A stretch of DNA of 64,000 nucleotides from Pectobacterium aroidearum (GCF_015689195.1 NZ_CP065044.1:372001-436000), one strand, 5' to 3'. Positions 1-12,119 are shown, counted from the first letter of the stretch. Notes: generated by a model from the sequence alone, not told the origin. Translations and numbers: made by a program.

Positions 1-1197
1 ATTAACGTCTTACTGGACTGGGTGCCCGGACATTTTCCCGGTGACGAATACGGTTTGGCACAGTTTGACGGCACTGCGCTGTATGAATACGCCGATCCGC
101 GTGAAGGCTATCATCAGGACTGGAACACGCTGATTTATAACTATGGTCGCCATGAGGTGCGTAACTATCTGGCGGGCAACGCGCTGTTCTGGATGGAACG
201 CTATGGCATCGACGGGCTGCGGGTAGACGCCGTGGCTTCCATGATTTACCGCGACTACAGCCGCAGCGAAGGCGAGTGGGTGCCGAACCATTACGGCGGT
301 AAAGAGAACCTCGAGGCGATTGCGTTTCTGCGCTACACCAACCACATGCTGGGCCATGCCGCACCGGCGGCGATCACGCTTGCCGAAGAGTCGACCGATT
401 ATCCGGGCGTCACGCTGCCGCCGGATTGCAACGGGTTAGGGTTTCACTACAAGTGGAATATGGGCTGGATGCACGACACGCTGGCCTATATGCAGCACGA
501 TCCGGTTCACCGCAAATATCATCACGATTTGCTGACATTCGGCATGTTGTACGCCTATAGCGAGAACTTCGTGCTGCCGCTGTCTCACGATGAAGTGGTG
601 CATGGCAAGCGCTCGCTGCTGGATCGCATGCCCGGCGATGTCTGGCAAAAATTTGCCAATTTACGCGCCTATTACGGTTTTATGTGGGCCTATCCCGGTA
701 AGAAACTGCTGTTTATGGGGGGCGAATTTGCGCAGGGACGTGAATGGAACCATGACGCCAGTCTGGACTGGCATCTGCTGGATGAACCGGAAGGGTGGCA
801 CCGTGGCGTGCAGACGCTGGTGCGCGATCTCAACCATTACTATCGCCAGCAGCCGTCGCTGTATCAGTTAGATTTTCAGCCGCAGGGCTTTGAATGGCTG
901 GTGGTGGACGATCGGGAAAATTCGGTTTTTGCCTTTGTCCGGCGTGATGAGCAGGGCAACGAAGTGCTGGTGGTCAGCAACTTTACGCCGGTGCCACGTT
1001 ATGGCTATCGGATTGGCATTAACCAGCCCGGCGGCTGGCGAGAAGTCATCAACACCGATTCTGTTCACTACAACGGTAGCGATTTGGGCAATGTTGGGAC
1101 GATTTATAGTGAGGAATGGGGCAGCCATCAGCGCCAGCACTCTCTTGTTCTGACTATTCCGCCGCTTGCTACGCTGTATCTGGTGAAGGAGGCGTAA
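1..1197 (+). CDS. glgB: 1,4-alpha-glucan branching enzyme, C-terminal part
   Basis: The open frame enters from the left edge, so only the last 398 residues are visible; the start lies outside the window. The enzyme makes alpha-1,6 branches in glycogen. GH13 motifs are present: [11 protein letters not shown] holds the catalytic nucleophile Asp, AEEST the acid/base Glu, and [12 protein letters not shown] the third conserved Asp. The C-terminal beta-sandwich follows ([16 protein letters not shown]). glgX starts on the very next base after the TAA, and its ribosome binding site (AAGGAGG) lies inside the last codons of glgB. This indicates tight co-translation in the glgBXCAP operon. Confidence 0.96.
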   Translation: MNVLLDWVPGHFPGDEYGLAQFDGTALYEYADPREGYHQDWNTLIYNYGRHEVRNYLAGNALFWMERYGIDGLRVDAVASMIYRDYSRSEGEWVPNHYGGKENLEAIAFLRYTNHMLGHAAPAAITLAEESTDYPGVTLPPDCNGLGFHYKWNMGWMHDTLAYMQHDPVHRKYHHDLLTFGMLYAYSENFVLPLSHDEVVHGKRSLLDRMPGDVWQKFANLRAYYGFMWAYPGKKLLFMGGEFAQGREWNHDASLDWHLLDEPEGWHRGVQTLVRDLNHYYRQQPSLYQLDFQPQGFEWLVVDDRENSVFAFVRRDEQGNEVLVVSNFTPVPRYGYRIGINQPGGWREVINTDSVHYNGSDLGNVGTIYSEEWGSHQRQHSLVLTIPPLATLYLVKEA

Positions 1198-3174
1198 ATG
1201 GCAGAATTGCAGACGGGCAAGCCGACGCCGCTGGGAGCCAGTTTTGACGGACAGGGCGTGAATTTCGCGCTGTTTTCAACGGATGCCGAGCGGGTCGAGC
1301 TGTGCATATTTGATGAACGCCAGCAGGAGCAGCGGCTCGAACTGACCGCGCGCAGCGGCGATATCTGGCACGGCTACCTTCCTGCTGCGCAGCCCGGCTT
1401 ACGTTACGGTTTCCGGGTTGATGGGCCGTTCGAGCCGTCACAAGGCTTGCGCTTCAACCCACATAAGCTGCTGTTAGATCCGTGCGCCCGTCAGCTTGAC
1501 GGCTGGGTGGTGGATGACGATTGCCTGCAAGGCGGCATTGACCAGCGAGATGAACGCGATAGCGCTGACATCATGGCGAAATGCGTGGTCACGGCAGAGG
1601 ATTACGATTGGCAGGATGACCAGCATCCGCACACGCCCTGGCATCAGACGGTGATTTATGAAGCGCACGTTCGTGGATTGACGCAACTGCACCCTGATAT
1701 TCCTGAAGATATTCGCGGTAGCTATGCGGCGCTGGGCCACCCGGTGATGATTGACTATCTGACGTCGCTGGGCGTGACGGCGCTGGAACTGCTTCCGGTG
1801 CAGCAGCATGCCGATGAGCCACGGCTTCAGCAACTGGGGTTGCGTAATTACTGGGGCTATAACGTACTGCTGCCTTTCGCCGTGGATAACAGTTTGGCTG
1901 CGGGCGATGACGCGCTGAATGAATTCCGAGATGCGGTGAAAGCGCTGCATCGTGCGGGGATCGAGGTCATTCTGGATGTGGTGTTTAACCACAGCGCAGA
2001 ACTGGATGTTGAAGGCCCCACGCTGTGCCAGCGCGGCATCGATAACCGCAGTTATTACTGGCTGGGTGAGAACGGTGAATACCATAACTGGACTGGCTGC
2101 GGCAATGTGTTGCGGCTGAACCATCCGGCGGTCATTGATTGGGTGATGGACTGTCTGCGCTTCTGGCGCGAGGTCTGCCACGTTGATGGCTTCCGTTTCG
2201 ATCTGGCAACGGTGCTGGGGCGAACCCCGGATTTTACCGCCGCTGCGCCGCTGTTGTCCGCCATGAAAAACGATAGCCGTTTACAGGGCTGCAAGCTGAT
2301 TGCCGAACCGTGGGACATCGGGCATGGCGGTTATCAGTTAGGTCAGTTCCCGACGCCGTTCGCGGAGTGGAGTGACCGCTACCGTGACGATATGCGCCGT
2401 TTTTGGCTGCATGGCGACATTTCCCTCGGCGCGTTCGCTCGCCGCTTTGCCGCCTCCAGCGATATTTTCCAGCAGCACGACCGCCTACCTTTCGCCTCTA
2501 TCAACAAACTGACGGCCCATGACGGCTTTACGCTGCGCGATCTGGTGAGTTTCAACCACAAGCACAACGACGCCAACGGCGAGGGTAACCGCGACGGTAC
2601 CGACAGTAACTTCAGCAATAACCACGGTACGGAAGGGCTGGAAGCGGACGACGACATCCTACAGCGTCGGCTGGCGAGCCAGAAGGCGCTGCTGACGACG
2701 CTGATTCTGTCGCAGGGCACGCCAATGCTGCTGGCGGGCGATGAACTGGGGCACAGCCAGCAGGGCAACAACAATGCCTACTGTCAGGATAACGAATTGA
2801 CCTGGCTGCATTGGGAAAACGCAAATAGTGCACTGCGCGAGTTTGTCGCCGGATTGATCCAGCTGCGCCGCACGATCCCGGCATTACAGCAGGAGACGTG
2901 GTGGCAAGAAGGGGACGGTGCAGTGCAATGGCTCAACAGAGAAGGCCAGCCGTTGACGCCGCAGCAGTGGGAACAAGGGGAGCATCAGCTACAGATTTTA
3001 CTGTCTGGTCGTTGGCTTGTGCTGTTTAACGCCAGCCTACACGCCGGTGAGTTCATGTTGCCAGAAGGCCACTGGCAGGTTTCACCGCCGTTTGATGAGA
3101 CGAACCCGCCCGAGGGCGGAATCTGGCACGGACAAGCGCAGGCGGTATGTGTCTTGATAAAACAGACCGCCTAA
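1198..3174 (+). CDS. glgX: Glycogen debranching enzyme GlgX
   Basis: 658-residue GH13 isoamylase-type enzyme that removes alpha-1,6 branches from limit dextrins left by glycogen phosphorylase. An N-terminal CBM48-like domain ([15 protein letters not shown]) precedes the barrel. Catalytic motifs are [14 protein letters not shown] (nucleophile Asp), LIAEPWD (acid/base Glu) and [13 protein letters not shown] (stabilising Asp). Length matches enterobacterial GlgX (about 657 residues). The start directly abuts the glgB stop, and glgC begins 35 bases downstream. Cytoplasmic, in the glycogen operon. Confidence 0.96.
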   Translation: MAELQTGKPTPLGASFDGQGVNFALFSTDAERVELCIFDERQQEQRLELTARSGDIWHGYLPAAQPGLRYGFRVDGPFEPSQGLRFNPHKLLLDPCARQLDGWVVDDDCLQGGIDQRDERDSADIMAKCVVTAEDYDWQDDQHPHTPWHQTVIYEAHVRGLTQLHPDIPEDIRGSYAALGHPVMIDYLTSLGVTALELLPVQQHADEPRLQQLGLRNYWGYNVLLPFAVDNSLAAGDDALNEFRDAVKALHRAGIEVILDVVFNHSAELDVEGPTLCQRGIDNRSYYWLGENGEYHNWTGCGNVLRLNHPAVIDWVMDCLRFWREVCHVDGFRFDLATVLGRTPDFTAAAPLLSAMKNDSRLQGCKLIAEPWDIGHGGYQLGQFPTPFAEWSDRYRDDMRRFWLHGDISLGAFARRFAASSDIFQQHDRLPFASINKLTAHDGFTLRDLVSFNHKHNDANGEGNRDGTDSNFSNNHGTEGLEADDDILQRRLASQKALLTTLILSQGTPMLLAGDELGHSQQGNNNAYCQDNELTWLHWENANSALREFVAGLIQLRRTIPALQQETWWQEGDGAVQWLNREGQPLTPQQWEQGEHQLQILLSGRWLVLFNASLHAGEFMLPEGHWQVSPPFDETNPPEGGIWHGQAQAVCVLIKQTA

Positions 3175-3209
3175 GCGCAAGCCATTAAAAGAATAATCAG
3201 GAGATAGCC

Positions 3210-4487
3210 ATGGTGAATAACGACAAGCATGACCCTCTGATGTTGGCAAGACAGCTCCCTCTTAAATCCGTGGCATTAATTTTAGCCGGAGGCCGTGGAA
3301 CGCGGCTGAAAGGGCTGACGGCGCTGCGTGCCAAGCCCGCCGTCCACTTTGGCGGCAAATTTCGCATTATTGATTTCGCGCTCTCTAACTGCCTGAATTC
3401 CGGCATCCGTCGTATTGGCGTGATTACGCAATATCAGTCGCATACGCTGGTGCAGCATATTCAGCGCGGCTGGTCATTTCTGAATGCTGAAATGAACGAG
3501 TTTGTCGATTTGCTCCCTGCGCAGCAGCGCCATTCTACCGATCACTGGTATCGGGGAACGGCGGACGCGGTTTGTCAGAATCTCGACATCATTCGGCGCT
3601 ACCGTGCGGAGTATGTGGTGATCCTCGCGGGCGATCACATCTACAAGATGGACTACTCACGTATGCTCATCGATCACGTAGAGAAAGGTGCGGAATGCAC
3701 CGTTGCCTGCCTGCCCGTGCCGCTGGAAGAAGCCAGTGCCTTTGGCGTCATGAGCGTGGACAAACAGCACCGCATCCTCGATTTTGCCGAAAAACCGGAT
3801 AACCCGACACCAATGCCGGATAACCCCGACATGGCGCTCGCGAGCATGGGGATCTATGTTTTTAATGCGGACTATCTTTATCAGCTACTGGATGCGGATC
3901 ACAACACGCCGGACTCTAACCACGACTTTGGGCAGGACCTGATCCCGAAGATCGTCTCACAGCGTCTGGCCTGGGCACATCCTTTTACCCTGTCGTGCGT
4001 CACGTCGGGTGAAGATGAAAATCAGTATTGGCGGGATGTCGGTACGCTGGAAGCCTACTGGCGCGCCAATCTCGATCTGGCGTCCGTCACGCCGGAGCTG
4101 GATGTCTACGATCGGCACTGGCCGATTCGTTCCGCGATTGAATCGCTGCCGCCAGCTAAATTTGTTCAGGATCGCTCCGGCAGCCATGGCATGACGATGA
4201 ACTCGCTGGTATCGGGGGGCTGTATCGTCTCCGGCTCTGTCGTCACGCATTCGGTGCTGTTCCCGCGCGTGCGGGTCAATTCATTTTGCAGTATCGATTC
4301 GACGGTGATTCTGCCGGATGTCAACGTGGGGCGCTCCTGCCGTTTACGCCGTTGCGTGATCGATCGCGCCTGCAATTTGCCGGAAGGCATGGTGATTGGT
4401 GAAAACGCGGAAGAGGATAGCCGCCGTTTTTACCGTTCGGAAGAGGGGATCGTGCTGGTCACGCGATCGATGTTGGAAAAGCTGTAA
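3210..4487 (+). CDS. glgC: Glucose-1-phosphate adenylyltransferase (ADP-glucose pyrophosphorylase)
   Basis: 425 residues. Makes ADP-glucose from ATP and glucose-1-phosphate, the committed, allosterically regulated step of bacterial glycogen synthesis. The nucleotidyltransferase signature [11 protein letters not shown] is at residues 23-33, followed by [15 protein letters not shown], and the C-terminal left-handed beta-helix carries [16 protein letters not shown] good ribosome binding site (AGGAGATAGCC) precedes the ATG. Odd point: the residue aligned with E. coli Lys39, implicated in fructose-1,6-bisphosphate activation, is Leu here ([10 protein letters not shown] against LTNKRAKPAV). Confidence 0.97.
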   Translation: MVNNDKHDPLMLARQLPLKSVALILAGGRGTRLKGLTALRAKPAVHFGGKFRIIDFALSNCLNSGIRRIGVITQYQSHTLVQHIQRGWSFLNAEMNEFVDLLPAQQRHSTDHWYRGTADAVCQNLDIIRRYRAEYVVILAGDHIYKMDYSRMLIDHVEKGAECTVACLPVPLEEASAFGVMSVDKQHRILDFAEKPDNPTPMPDNPDMALASMGIYVFNADYLYQLLDADHNTPDSNHDFGQDLIPKIVSQRLAWAHPFTLSCVTSGEDENQYWRDVGTLEAYWRANLDLASVTPELDVYDRHWPIRSAIESLPPAKFVQDRSGSHGMTMNSLVSGGCIVSGSVVTHSVLFPRVRVNSFCSIDSTVILPDVNVGRSCRLRRCVIDRACNLPEGMVIGENAEEDSRRFYRSEEGIVLVTRSMLEKL

Positions 4488-4515
4488 ACACCATCGGAAC
4501 AAAACGGGAGTAATA

Positions 4516-5955
4516 ATGCGGGTCTTACATGTTTGTTCAGAGCTCTTTCCACTGTTGAAAACGGGTGGACTGGCGGATGTGGCTGGTGCGTTGCCCGGCG
4601 CGCAGATTGCGGCGGGGATGGATGTTCGCGTCATCCTGCCTGCTTTCCCCGATCTGAAAAAAGGCATCGCCAACCTACAGGTTGTGCGTGAGCTGGATAC
4701 CTTCGCCGGACACGTCACGCTGCTGTTCGGCCATTTTAACGGCGTCGGTATTTATTTGATTGATGTGCCCGAACTGTATGAACGCGCGGGCAGCCCTTAC
4801 CACGATCCGGCGCTTTACGCCTATGCCGATAACTATCTGCGATTCGCGCTGCTGGGGTGGATGGGATGCGAAATGGCGTGCGGTCTGGACCACTACTGGC
4901 GGCCCGATATCGTGCATGCCCATGACTGGCACGCGGGGCTGACCTGCGCCTATCTGGCGGCGCGTAACCGTCCGGCGAAATCTATCTTTACCGTTCACAA
5001 CCTTGCCTATCAGGGGCTGTTTGATGCCCGGCATATGCCGGATCTCCACTTGCCGAGCGAGTTCTTTCAGGTGTACGGGCTGGAGTTTTACGGCCAGATT
5101 TCCTACCTCAAAGCGGGATTGTACTACGCTGACCATATTACGACCGTGAGCCCGACCTACGCGCATGAGATTACGCTGCCAGCGTATGGCTACGGTATGG
5201 AAGGTTTACTGAAGTCGCGTGAAGAGGAAGGACGACTGTCCGGAATCCTCAATGGCGTAGACGAGATGATTTGGAATCCGGCACACGATCCTTTACTCGC
5301 TAGCCATTACAGCCGCGATACGTTGGCGAACAAGGCCGAAAATAAACGGCGTCTGCAAACGGCAATGGGCTTGAAGATTGACGACAAGGTGCCGGTTTTT
5401 GCCATCGTCAGCCGTCTGACCAGCCAGAAAGGGCTCGATATTGCGCTAAGCGCGATACCGGATCTGCTGGAACAGGGCGGGCAAGTGGTGGTACTGGGCG
5501 CAGGAGATGCCGATTTGCAGGAGGGCTTTCTGGCGGCGGCGGCTGAATATCACGGTCAGGTTGGGGTACAGATTGGTTATCACGAGGCCTTCTCGCACCG
5601 CATTATTGGCGGCGCGGATGTCATCATGGTGCCTAGCCGGTTTGAGCCTTGTGGGTTAACGCAGCTCTATGGCTTGAAATATGGCACGTTGCCGCTGGTG
5701 CGCCGCACCGGCGGGCTGGCGGATACGGTATCAGACTGTTCGCTGGAGAATCTGGCGGATGGGCTGGCAAGCGGGTTTGTCTTTAACGATTGCAGCGTGG
5801 GATCGCTATCCCGCGCGATTCGTCGTGTGTTTGTGCTGTGGTCTCGGCCTACGCTATGGCGTTATGTGCAGCGTCAGGCGATGGCGATGGACTTTGGTTG
5901 GCAGGTTGCTGCTCAGGCTTATGGTGCGCTCTATCAACGCTTGTATACCCACTAG
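4516..5955 (+). CDS. glgA: Glycogen synthase (ADP-glucose dependent)
   Basis: 479-residue GT5 enzyme that extends alpha-1,4-glucan from ADP-glucose. The start is placed at the ATG giving [22 protein letters not shown], because this restores the family N-terminus with the ADP-binding KTGG (Lys15) and a GGGAG ribosome binding site lies just upstream. The frame stays open further upstream, into glgC, but that part has no family similarity. The GT-B C-terminal motif [18 protein letters not shown], with the conserved Glu, is intact. Length is close to E. coli GlgA (477). It lies 28 bases behind glgC. Confidence 0.96.
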   Translation: MRVLHVCSELFPLLKTGGLADVAGALPGAQIAAGMDVRVILPAFPDLKKGIANLQVVRELDTFAGHVTLLFGHFNGVGIYLIDVPELYERAGSPYHDPALYAYADNYLRFALLGWMGCEMACGLDHYWRPDIVHAHDWHAGLTCAYLAARNRPAKSIFTVHNLAYQGLFDARHMPDLHLPSEFFQVYGLEFYGQISYLKAGLYYADHITTVSPTYAHEITLPAYGYGMEGLLKSREEEGRLSGILNGVDEMIWNPAHDPLLASHYSRDTLANKAENKRRLQTAMGLKIDDKVPVFAIVSRLTSQKGLDIALSAIPDLLEQGGQVVVLGAGDADLQEGFLAAAAEYHGQVGVQIGYHEAFSHRIIGGADVIMVPSRFEPCGLTQLYGLKYGTLPLVRRTGGLADTVSDCSLENLADGLASGFVFNDCSVGSLSRAIRRVFVLWSRPTLWRYVQRQAMAMDFGWQVAAQAYGALYQRLYTH

Positions 5956-6030
5956 TTTTCCCGTTGCGCGTCATCCGCATGCAACCTGAAAACGACAGGG
6001 TATGATAACACTCACTTGGGAATGAATATT

Positions 6031-8478
6031 ATGAACTCTCCGTTTATCTATACTTCGCCAACGCTCAGTGTGGAAGCGCTGAAACACTCTATTGCTTACA
6101 AGCTCATGTTTACCGTGGGGAAAGATCCCTCGATTGCGAATAAACATGACTGGCTGAACGCCACGCTGCTGGCCGTGCGTGACCGGATGGTGGAACGCTG
6201 GCTGCGCTCGAACCGCGCACAGCTTTCGCAGGATGTGCGGCAGGTGTATTACCTGTCGATGGAATTTTTGCTGGGGCGGACGCTGTCGAACGCACTGCTG
6301 GCGATGGGATTGTATGACGATCTGAAAGCGGCGCTGGATGGCATGGGGCTGGAGCTGGACGATCTGCTAGAGGAAGAAAATGACCCAGGCTTAGGAAACG
6401 GCGGTCTGGGACGTTTGGCGGCCTGTTTTCTGGATTCGCTGGCGACGATGGCTTTGCCTGGGCGCGGCTACGGTATTCGCTACGAATACGGCATGTTTAA
6501 GCAGAACATTGTTAACGGCAAGCAGGCAGAATCGCCGGACTACTGGTTGGAATACGGCAACGCGTGGGAATTCCCGCGCCACAGCACGCGCTATAAAGTA
6601 CGCTTCGGCGGCCGAATCCAGCAGGAAGGCAGCAAAATGCGCTGGCTGGAAACGGAAGAAGTTATCGCGTGCGCTTACGACCAAATCATTCCCGGTTTTG
6701 ATACGGACGCTACCAATACCCTGCGTTTGTGGGGCGCGCAGGCCAGTAATGAAATCAATCTGGGTAAATTCAATCAGGGCGACTATTTTGCGGCGGTAGA
6801 AGATAAAAACCACTCGGAAAACGTGTCGCGCGTGCTGTATCCCGATGATTCCACCTATTCAGGCCGCGAGCTACGCCTGCGTCAGGAATATTTCCTGGTT
6901 TCCGCCACGGTGCAGGACATTCTGAACCGTCACTGGATGATGCATAAGACTTACGCCAATCTGGCAGAGAAGTTCGCTATCCACCTGAACGATACTCACC
7001 CAGTGCTGGCTATCCCTGAGTTGATGCGCTTACTGATTGATGAGCATAAATTCCAATGGATAGAGGCGTGGACGGTGGTGAGGAAAGTCTTCTCCTATAC
7101 AAACCATACGCTGATGCAGGAAGCGCTGGAAACCTGGCCAGTTGATATGCTGGGTAAAATCTTGCCGCGCCACCTGCAATTGATTTTCGAAATTAACGAA
7201 CATTTTCTGGAATACGTCCAGAAAGAAGCCCCGGATGACAACGATCTGCTGGCGCGGGTTTCCATCATTGATGAAAACAACGGACGTAAAGTCCGCATGG
7301 CGTGGTTGGCCGTGGTCGCCAGCCATAAGGTCAACGGCGTATCGGAGCTGCACTCTGATCTGATGGTACAGTCTCTGTTTGCCGATTTTGCTCGCCTCTT
7401 CCCTAATCGTTTCTGCAATAAAACCAATGGGGTGACGCCACGGCGTTGGCTGGCGCTGGCTAACCCATCGCTCTCTAAACTGTTGGACGACACGATAGGG
7501 CAGACCTGGCGCACCGACCTGAGCCAGTTGAGCGAACTGAAACAGCACATCGATTATCCGGCATTTGTGCAGAAAATCCGTAAGGTGAAGCTGAAGAACA
7601 AAGTGCGCTTAGCGACCTATATGGCGGAAAACCTGAATATTGTGGTTAACCCCGAGTCGCTGTTCGATGTGCAGATTAAGCGCATTCACGAATACAAACG
7701 GCAACTGCTGAATGTATTGCACATCATCACCCTCTATAACCGCATTAAAGACGATCCAGAAGTTGCGCGTGTGCCGCGCGTCGCCATCTTTGCGGGCAAG
7801 GCGGCATCGGCCTATTACATGGCGAAGCACATTATCAACCTGATCAACGACGTCGCGAAGGTGATCAACAATGATCCGGCATTGCACGATCGGCTGAAAG
7901 TGGTCTTCATCCCGAACTACAGTGTGAGTCTGGCACAGTTGATCATCCCGGCAGCCGATCTCTCTGAGCAGATCTCGCTGGCGGGGACGGAAGCCTCCGG
8001 GACCAGTAATATGAAATTTGCCCTGAACGGCGCGCTGACGATCGGCACGCTGGATGGGGCGAATGTCGAAATGCTGGAACACATTGGCGAAGAAAATATG
8101 TTTATCTTCGGCAACACGGCGGAGCAGGTCGAAGCGCTGCGCCAGAGTGGCTACAACCCACGGCAATATTACGATCAGGATGAAGAGCTGCGCCGCGTAC
8201 TGACGCAAATTACCACGGGCGTCTTCAGCCCTGATGACAGCCGACGTTATAGCGATCTGTTTGATTCACTGGTGAATTTTGGCGATTACTATCAGCTACT
8301 GGCAGACTATCGCAGCTATGTGGATACGCAGGATCGGGTGGATGAGCTGTATGAGAACAAGGATGAATGGGCGCGCTGTGCCGTCAAGAATATTGCCAAT
8401 ATGGGTTATTTCTCGTCTGACCGCACCATCGGTGAATATGCAGAAGATATCTGGGATATCAAACCGATACGGTTGTGA
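6031..8478 (+). CDS. glgP: Glycogen phosphorylase
   Basis: 815-residue GT35 phosphorylase releasing glucose-1-phosphate from glycogen. The start is the ATG that begins [20 protein letters not shown], which aligns with E. coli GlgP and gives exactly its length (815). An in-frame ATG at 6022 and a TTG at 6016 are less likely. The PLP-lysine motif is [17 protein letters not shown], and the substrate-site motif [15 protein letters not shown] is present. Last gene of the glg operon, 75 bases behind glgA; a strong hairpin follows. A paralogous phosphorylase, malP, occurs at 12.9 kb. Confidence 0.96.
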   Translation: MNSPFIYTSPTLSVEALKHSIAYKLMFTVGKDPSIANKHDWLNATLLAVRDRMVERWLRSNRAQLSQDVRQVYYLSMEFLLGRTLSNALLAMGLYDDLKAALDGMGLELDDLLEEENDPGLGNGGLGRLAACFLDSLATMALPGRGYGIRYEYGMFKQNIVNGKQAESPDYWLEYGNAWEFPRHSTRYKVRFGGRIQQEGSKMRWLETEEVIACAYDQIIPGFDTDATNTLRLWGAQASNEINLGKFNQGDYFAAVEDKNHSENVSRVLYPDDSTYSGRELRLRQEYFLVSATVQDILNRHWMMHKTYANLAEKFAIHLNDTHPVLAIPELMRLLIDEHKFQWIEAWTVVRKVFSYTNHTLMQEALETWPVDMLGKILPRHLQLIFEINEHFLEYVQKEAPDDNDLLARVSIIDENNGRKVRMAWLAVVASHKVNGVSELHSDLMVQSLFADFARLFPNRFCNKTNGVTPRRWLALANPSLSKLLDDTIGQTWRTDLSQLSELKQHIDYPAFVQKIRKVKLKNKVRLATYMAENLNIVVNPESLFDVQIKRIHEYKRQLLNVLHIITLYNRIKDDPEVARVPRVAIFAGKAASAYYMAKHIINLINDVAKVINNDPALHDRLKVVFIPNYSVSLAQLIIPAADLSEQISLAGTEASGTSNMKFALNGALTIGTLDGANVEMLEHIGEENMFIFGNTAEQVEALRQSGYNPRQYYDQDEELRRVLTQITTGVFSPDDSRRYSDLFDSLVNFGDYYQLLADYRSYVDTQDRVDELYENKDEWARCAVKNIANMGYFSSDRTIGEYAEDIWDIKPIRL

Positions 8479-8496
8479 TTGCACGTTGGTGATATG

Positions 8497-8531
8497 AAAA
8501 AGCGCCGTAGGCAAAACCTACGGCGCTTTTG
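8497..8531. terminator. Bidirectional intrinsic terminator between glgP and glpD
   Basis: Eleven-base perfect stem AGCGCCGTAGG / CCTACGGCGCT with a CAAAA loop. It is flanked by an A run on the left and a T run on the right, so it can terminate both convergent units (glgP on plus, glpD on minus). Confidence 0.9.
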
Positions 8532-8571
8532 TGTTTACAGCAGTAACAGGCGCTTGCGGTAACCGTGCGGA

Positions 8572-10074
8572 TTAACCCGCTTTGGCCATTTGCTGTTGGC
8601 GGTGGTGGGCTAACCAGTCGCTGATGCGTTGTTTCTGCGCGTCATTCAGGCGCATGCCCAGCTTGGTGCGGCGCCAGATGACGTCGTCCAGCGTGACGGC
8701 CCATTCTTTCTCAACCAGATAGCGCAGTTCCGCTTCATACAGGTCATGACCGAAATCTTCACCCAGATCGCCGAGGCCTTTCACGTTTGTCAGAATCAGT
8801 TCGCTGTTTGAACCGTAGGTACGGCTGTAACGACGCGTCAGTGATTCCGGCAGATTGAAGCGGCGACGCAGCGCGGCGGCATAGTCATCACGTGTGCCTG
8901 CGATATCACCACCCGGCAGGACGGCTTCTTTCGTCCAGGCTTTACCCGCTTGTGGATAGTATTTGTGCAGCTTGTCCAGCGCGTGCTCTGCCAGCTTACG
9001 ATATGTTGTCAGTTTGCCGCCAAACACGGAAAGCAGCGGAGCCTGGCCGTTATCATCATCGACAGACAGCGTGTAATCACGGGTAATCGCCTGCGGAGAG
9101 TCGGACTCGTCATCACAGAGCGGACGCACGCCGGAGTAGGTCCAGACGATATCATCACGTGTAAGCTGCTGTTTGAAATGATCGTTATACACATCCAGCA
9201 GATAGCCGACTTCGTTATCATCGATCTTCACATCGTGTGGATTGCCTTTGTATTCCACGTCGGTGGTACCGATGATCGAGTAGTCATCCTGCCACGGGAT
9301 CACGAAGACAATACGGTGATCTTTGTTTTGCAGAATATACGCCTGTGGCTGGTTGTGGACTTTTGGCACCACGATATGGCTGCCTTTGATCAAACGGATG
9401 CCGTAAGGTGATTTCAGTTGCAGGCCGTCATCAAAGAATTCTTTTACCCACGGGCCAGTGGCGTTCACCAGACCTTTGGCGCGCCAGGTGAAGGTTTCGC
9501 CGGTCAGTGAATCAACCGCATCTACGATCCACACGCCTTGCTCACGACGGGCGCGGGTCACTTTGGTACGGGTACGGACTTCTCCGCCGCGTTTTGTCAC
9601 TTCCTGCGCGTTTAACACCACCAGACGCGCATCGTCCACCCAGCAGTCCGAATATTCAAAGCCCTGCTTCAGTTCAGGCTTAAGTACAGAATCTGCACCG
9701 AATTTCAGTCCCTTACTGGCAGGCAGGCTGACGCGTTTACCAATGTTGTCGTACATGAACAGGCCGATACGAATCATCCAGGCCGGACGCAGGTGCGGCT
9801 GATGGGGCAAACGAAAGCGCATCGGGAAAATAATGTGCGGGGCCATTTTCAGCAGCGTTTCGCGCTCAGACAGCGCTTCGCTGACCAAACGAAACTCATA
9901 GTGCTCAAGGTAACGCAGGCCGCCGTGAATCAGCTTGGAGCTGGCGGAGGACGTGGCACAGGCAAGATCCTGCGCTTCCAACAACAGGACTGATAACCCT
10001 CGCCCAGCCGCATCTGCGGCGATGCCTGCACCGTTAATTCCGCCGCCGATAACGATTAGATCTTTGGTTTCCAC
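8572..10074 (-). CDS. glpD: Aerobic glycerol-3-phosphate dehydrogenase
   Basis: 500-residue membrane-associated FAD enzyme that oxidises sn-glycerol-3-phosphate to dihydroxyacetone phosphate and feeds electrons to ubiquinone. The FAD dinucleotide motif LIVIGGGINGAGIAADAAGRG is at the N-terminus, followed by the GlpD signature TSSASSKLIHGGLRYLEHYEF. The start is a GTG (V-E-T-K-D-L) preceded by GGAGGAAG. This gives the E. coli N-terminus METKDL and near-identical length (501). A GlpR operator-like palindrome and a possible CRP site lie upstream, as expected for glpD. Confidence 0.96.
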   Translation of the reverse strand: METKDLIVIGGGINGAGIAADAAGRGLSVLLLEAQDLACATSSASSKLIHGGLRYLEHYEFRLVSEALSERETLLKMAPHIIFPMRFRLPHQPHLRPAWMIRIGLFMYDNIGKRVSLPASKGLKFGADSVLKPELKQGFEYSDCWVDDARLVVLNAQEVTKRGGEVRTRTKVTRARREQGVWIVDAVDSLTGETFTWRAKGLVNATGPWVKEFFDDGLQLKSPYGIRLIKGSHIVVPKVHNQPQAYILQNKDHRIVFVIPWQDDYSIIGTTDVEYKGNPHDVKIDDNEVGYLLDVYNDHFKQQLTRDDIVWTYSGVRPLCDDESDSPQAITRDYTLSVDDDNGQAPLLSVFGGKLTTYRKLAEHALDKLHKYYPQAGKAWTKEAVLPGGDIAGTRDDYAAALRRRFNLPESLTRRYSRTYGSNSELILTNVKGLGDLGEDFGHDLYEAELRYLVEKEWAVTLDDVIWRRTKLGMRLNDAQKQRISDWLAHHRQQQMAKAG

Positions 10075-10103
10075 GTTTCTTCCTCCACCCTCGAATAAAT
10101 CAA

Positions 10104-10123
10104 AATGTTCGTTTTCGAGCATT
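10104..10123 (-). promoter_or_regulatory. GlpR operator upstream of glpD
   Basis: AATGTTCGTTTTCGAGCATT is an almost perfect palindrome (AATGTTCG / CGAGCATT) and closely matches the known GlpR operator pattern (ATGTTCG, short spacer, CGAACAT). It lies 30 to 49 bases upstream of the glpD GTG. The repressor gene glpR is 2 kb away. A weaker degenerate copy may follow at 10123-10140. Confidence 0.75.
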
Positions 10124-10197
10124 ATGATAATCGAAAACAAACAAATCAGCCAATGGTTAACCAAATAAAAACATTTATGCGTGATGGAGCTAACAAT

Positions 10198-10217
10198 ATG
10201 ATGATAATTGTCACATT
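10198..10217 (-). promoter_or_regulatory. Possible CRP-cAMP site upstream of glpD
   Basis: On the minus strand TGTGA-N6-TCATC matches one CRP half-site perfectly and the second partly (TCA of TCACA). It lies about 125-140 bases upstream of the glpD start. glpD is CRP-activated in E. coli, which makes the site plausible, but the second half is weak. Confidence 0.4.
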
Positions 10218-10275
10218 AAAATAAGGGATAATGAGGGGTTTTGGGACTATCTTGGACGGCATAGCCCGGTCAGGG

Positions 10276-10713
10276 TTACGACTGCTCTATATATTGGCTG
10301 AAGCGCAGGAGATAGCCATCAGGATCCTGAACCAGAAATTCTCTCTGGCAGGCTTGGGTTGGCTCTGTCTTATCTTCGCCAGTTTCTATTGTGTAATAGT
10401 TATCTCTCAGCGGTCGGTAAAGCGGAATGTGGTGATGTGCCAGACTGTCTACTAGGGGCATTACGTCGTCCACCTCAATCTGAAGATTGATACCGCGTCC
10501 CAAAGGTTTGATTAGCTCCCCTGTTTTCCATCCTCCCTCGTGAAACGCTTCCAACATCAGCTGCGCTTCACCCAGGCTAAGATAGACAAAATCTGGGTTC
10601 TCACGGCGGATCGTTACGGTGAAACCGAGTATGTGCACATAAAAATGTATCGAAGCGGAAAAATCCGTCACCGTGAGTTCAGGTACCATGCGGTTCCAGT
10701 AGGTCTGTGTCAT
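10276..10713 (-). CDS. VOC-superfamily (glyoxalase/bleomycin-resistance fold) protein
   Basis: 145-residue single VOC-domain protein starting MTQTYWNRMVPELTVTDF. Fold features are two beta-alpha-beta-beta-beta modules: MVPELTVTDFSASIHFYVHILGF at the N-terminus and FLVQDPDGYLLRFSQYI at the C-terminus, where the final Glu of metal-dependent members appears to be missing. Substrate is unknown. It may be a bleomycin-type resistance protein, a dioxygenase relative or a catalytically inert VOC protein. The start at 10713 is chosen because the frame upstream begins with a GTG lacking a ribosome binding site. It sits alone between glpD and glpE, where E. coli has no such gene. Confidence 0.8.
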   Translation of the reverse strand: MTQTYWNRMVPELTVTDFSASIHFYVHILGFTVTIRRENPDFVYLSLGEAQLMLEAFHEGGWKTGELIKPLGRGINLQIEVDDVMPLVDSLAHHHIPLYRPLRDNYYTIETGEDKTEPTQACQREFLVQDPDGYLLRFSQYIEQS

Positions 10714-10818
10714 GTAGTTACCGTTTTTATCGTCACACTTCACGTTAGTGAAGCACTGTTTTTATAAATAACCTTATAATCATATAGGTTTTATGCCGCT
10801 GAAGGCGGGTTACAATGA

Positions 10819-11193
<375 letters not shown>

Positions 11194-11261
11194 TCGCATG
11201 ACGATTCAAGAACCTTTATTATCATGTTTCTAACTCAATCTACCCACTGGCGCTTCCCGCT

Positions 11262-12095
11262 ATGATGACTCGCGTTATTGCTCTCTCCAATCCGCGTCTG
11301 GCTCAGGCATTTGTTGATTACATGCGTACGCAGCAGATCTATTTGGAAATGCGGCCTCACGGGCATGAAGCTGAACTGTGGCTGGAGGATGAAACCCAAC
11401 TGGGCAAGGTTCAGGAAGCGCTGGAGATTTTTCTGCGTGACCCGACGAACCCGCGCTATCTGGCGGCCAGTTGGCAAACGGGATCGATGGACACCGGTAT
11501 TCAATACCAACGCTACTCTTTCCTGCAAACGCTGAAACAAAAGGCCGGGCCGCTGACGCTATCCGTGATGGTCGTGACGATCGCGGTGTTTATCCTGATG
11601 CAGATTTCAGGCTATGAGAGCGTGATGACGTGGCTGGCGTTCCCGGCGGAGGGGCAGCAGCTACAGCTGTGGCGCTGGTTCAGTCATGCTTTGTTGCACT
11701 TTTCCCTGCTGCACATTTTGTTCAATCTGATGTGGTGGTGGTATCTGGGTGGGCCGGTTGAAAAAGTATTGGGCACTGGCAAATTGCTGGTCATCACGCT
11801 GGTTTCCGCGCTGGTGAGCGGCTGGGCGCAGTCCTGGTTCAGCGGTACCTATTTTGGTGGCCTGTCGGGCGTGGTTTACGCCTTGATGGGCTATGTCTGG
11901 CTGCGAGGGGAAAGAGAGCCTGACGGCTACTTATCTATGCCGCGTAGTCTGATGGCCTTCGCTTTACTCTGGCTGGTCGCTGGATATTTCGATATTTTAG
12001 GCATGTCGATCGCCAATGCGGCGCATGTGGCTGGGCTGATTGTCGGGCTATTGATGGCCTTTTGGGACACGTATAATAAAACAAACCCCCGGTGA
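11262..12095 (+). CDS. glpG: Rhomboid intramembrane serine protease GlpG
   Basis: 277-residue polytopic inner-membrane protease. An N-terminal cytoplasmic domain (about 1-90) precedes six transmembrane helices. The catalytic Ser is in [13 protein letters not shown] and the catalytic His in [11 protein letters not shown]; these fall at 201 and 254 (E. coli numbering) if translation starts at the second ATG, 11265. The WR motif [22 protein letters not shown] is present. No strong ribosome binding site separates the two adjacent ATGs, so the start is uncertain by one codon. Confidence 0.95.
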   Translation: MMTRVIALSNPRLAQAFVDYMRTQQIYLEMRPHGHEAELWLEDETQLGKVQEALEIFLRDPTNPRYLAASWQTGSMDTGIQYQRYSFLQTLKQKAGPLTLSVMVVTIAVFILMQISGYESVMTWLAFPAEGQQLQLWRWFSHALLHFSLLHILFNLMWWWYLGGPVEKVLGTGKLLVITLVSALVSGWAQSWFSGTYFGGLSGVVYALMGYVWLRGEREPDGYLSMPRSLMAFALLWLVAGYFDILGMSIANAAHVAGLIVGLLMAFWDTYNKTNPR

Positions 12096-12119
12096 ATCGG
12101 GGCGTCTTAGGGGATAAAT

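Noticed and set aside
1474-2181. Antisense open frame of 235 codons opposite glgX
   Set aside because: Shadow of a highly conserved enzyme; no start signal.
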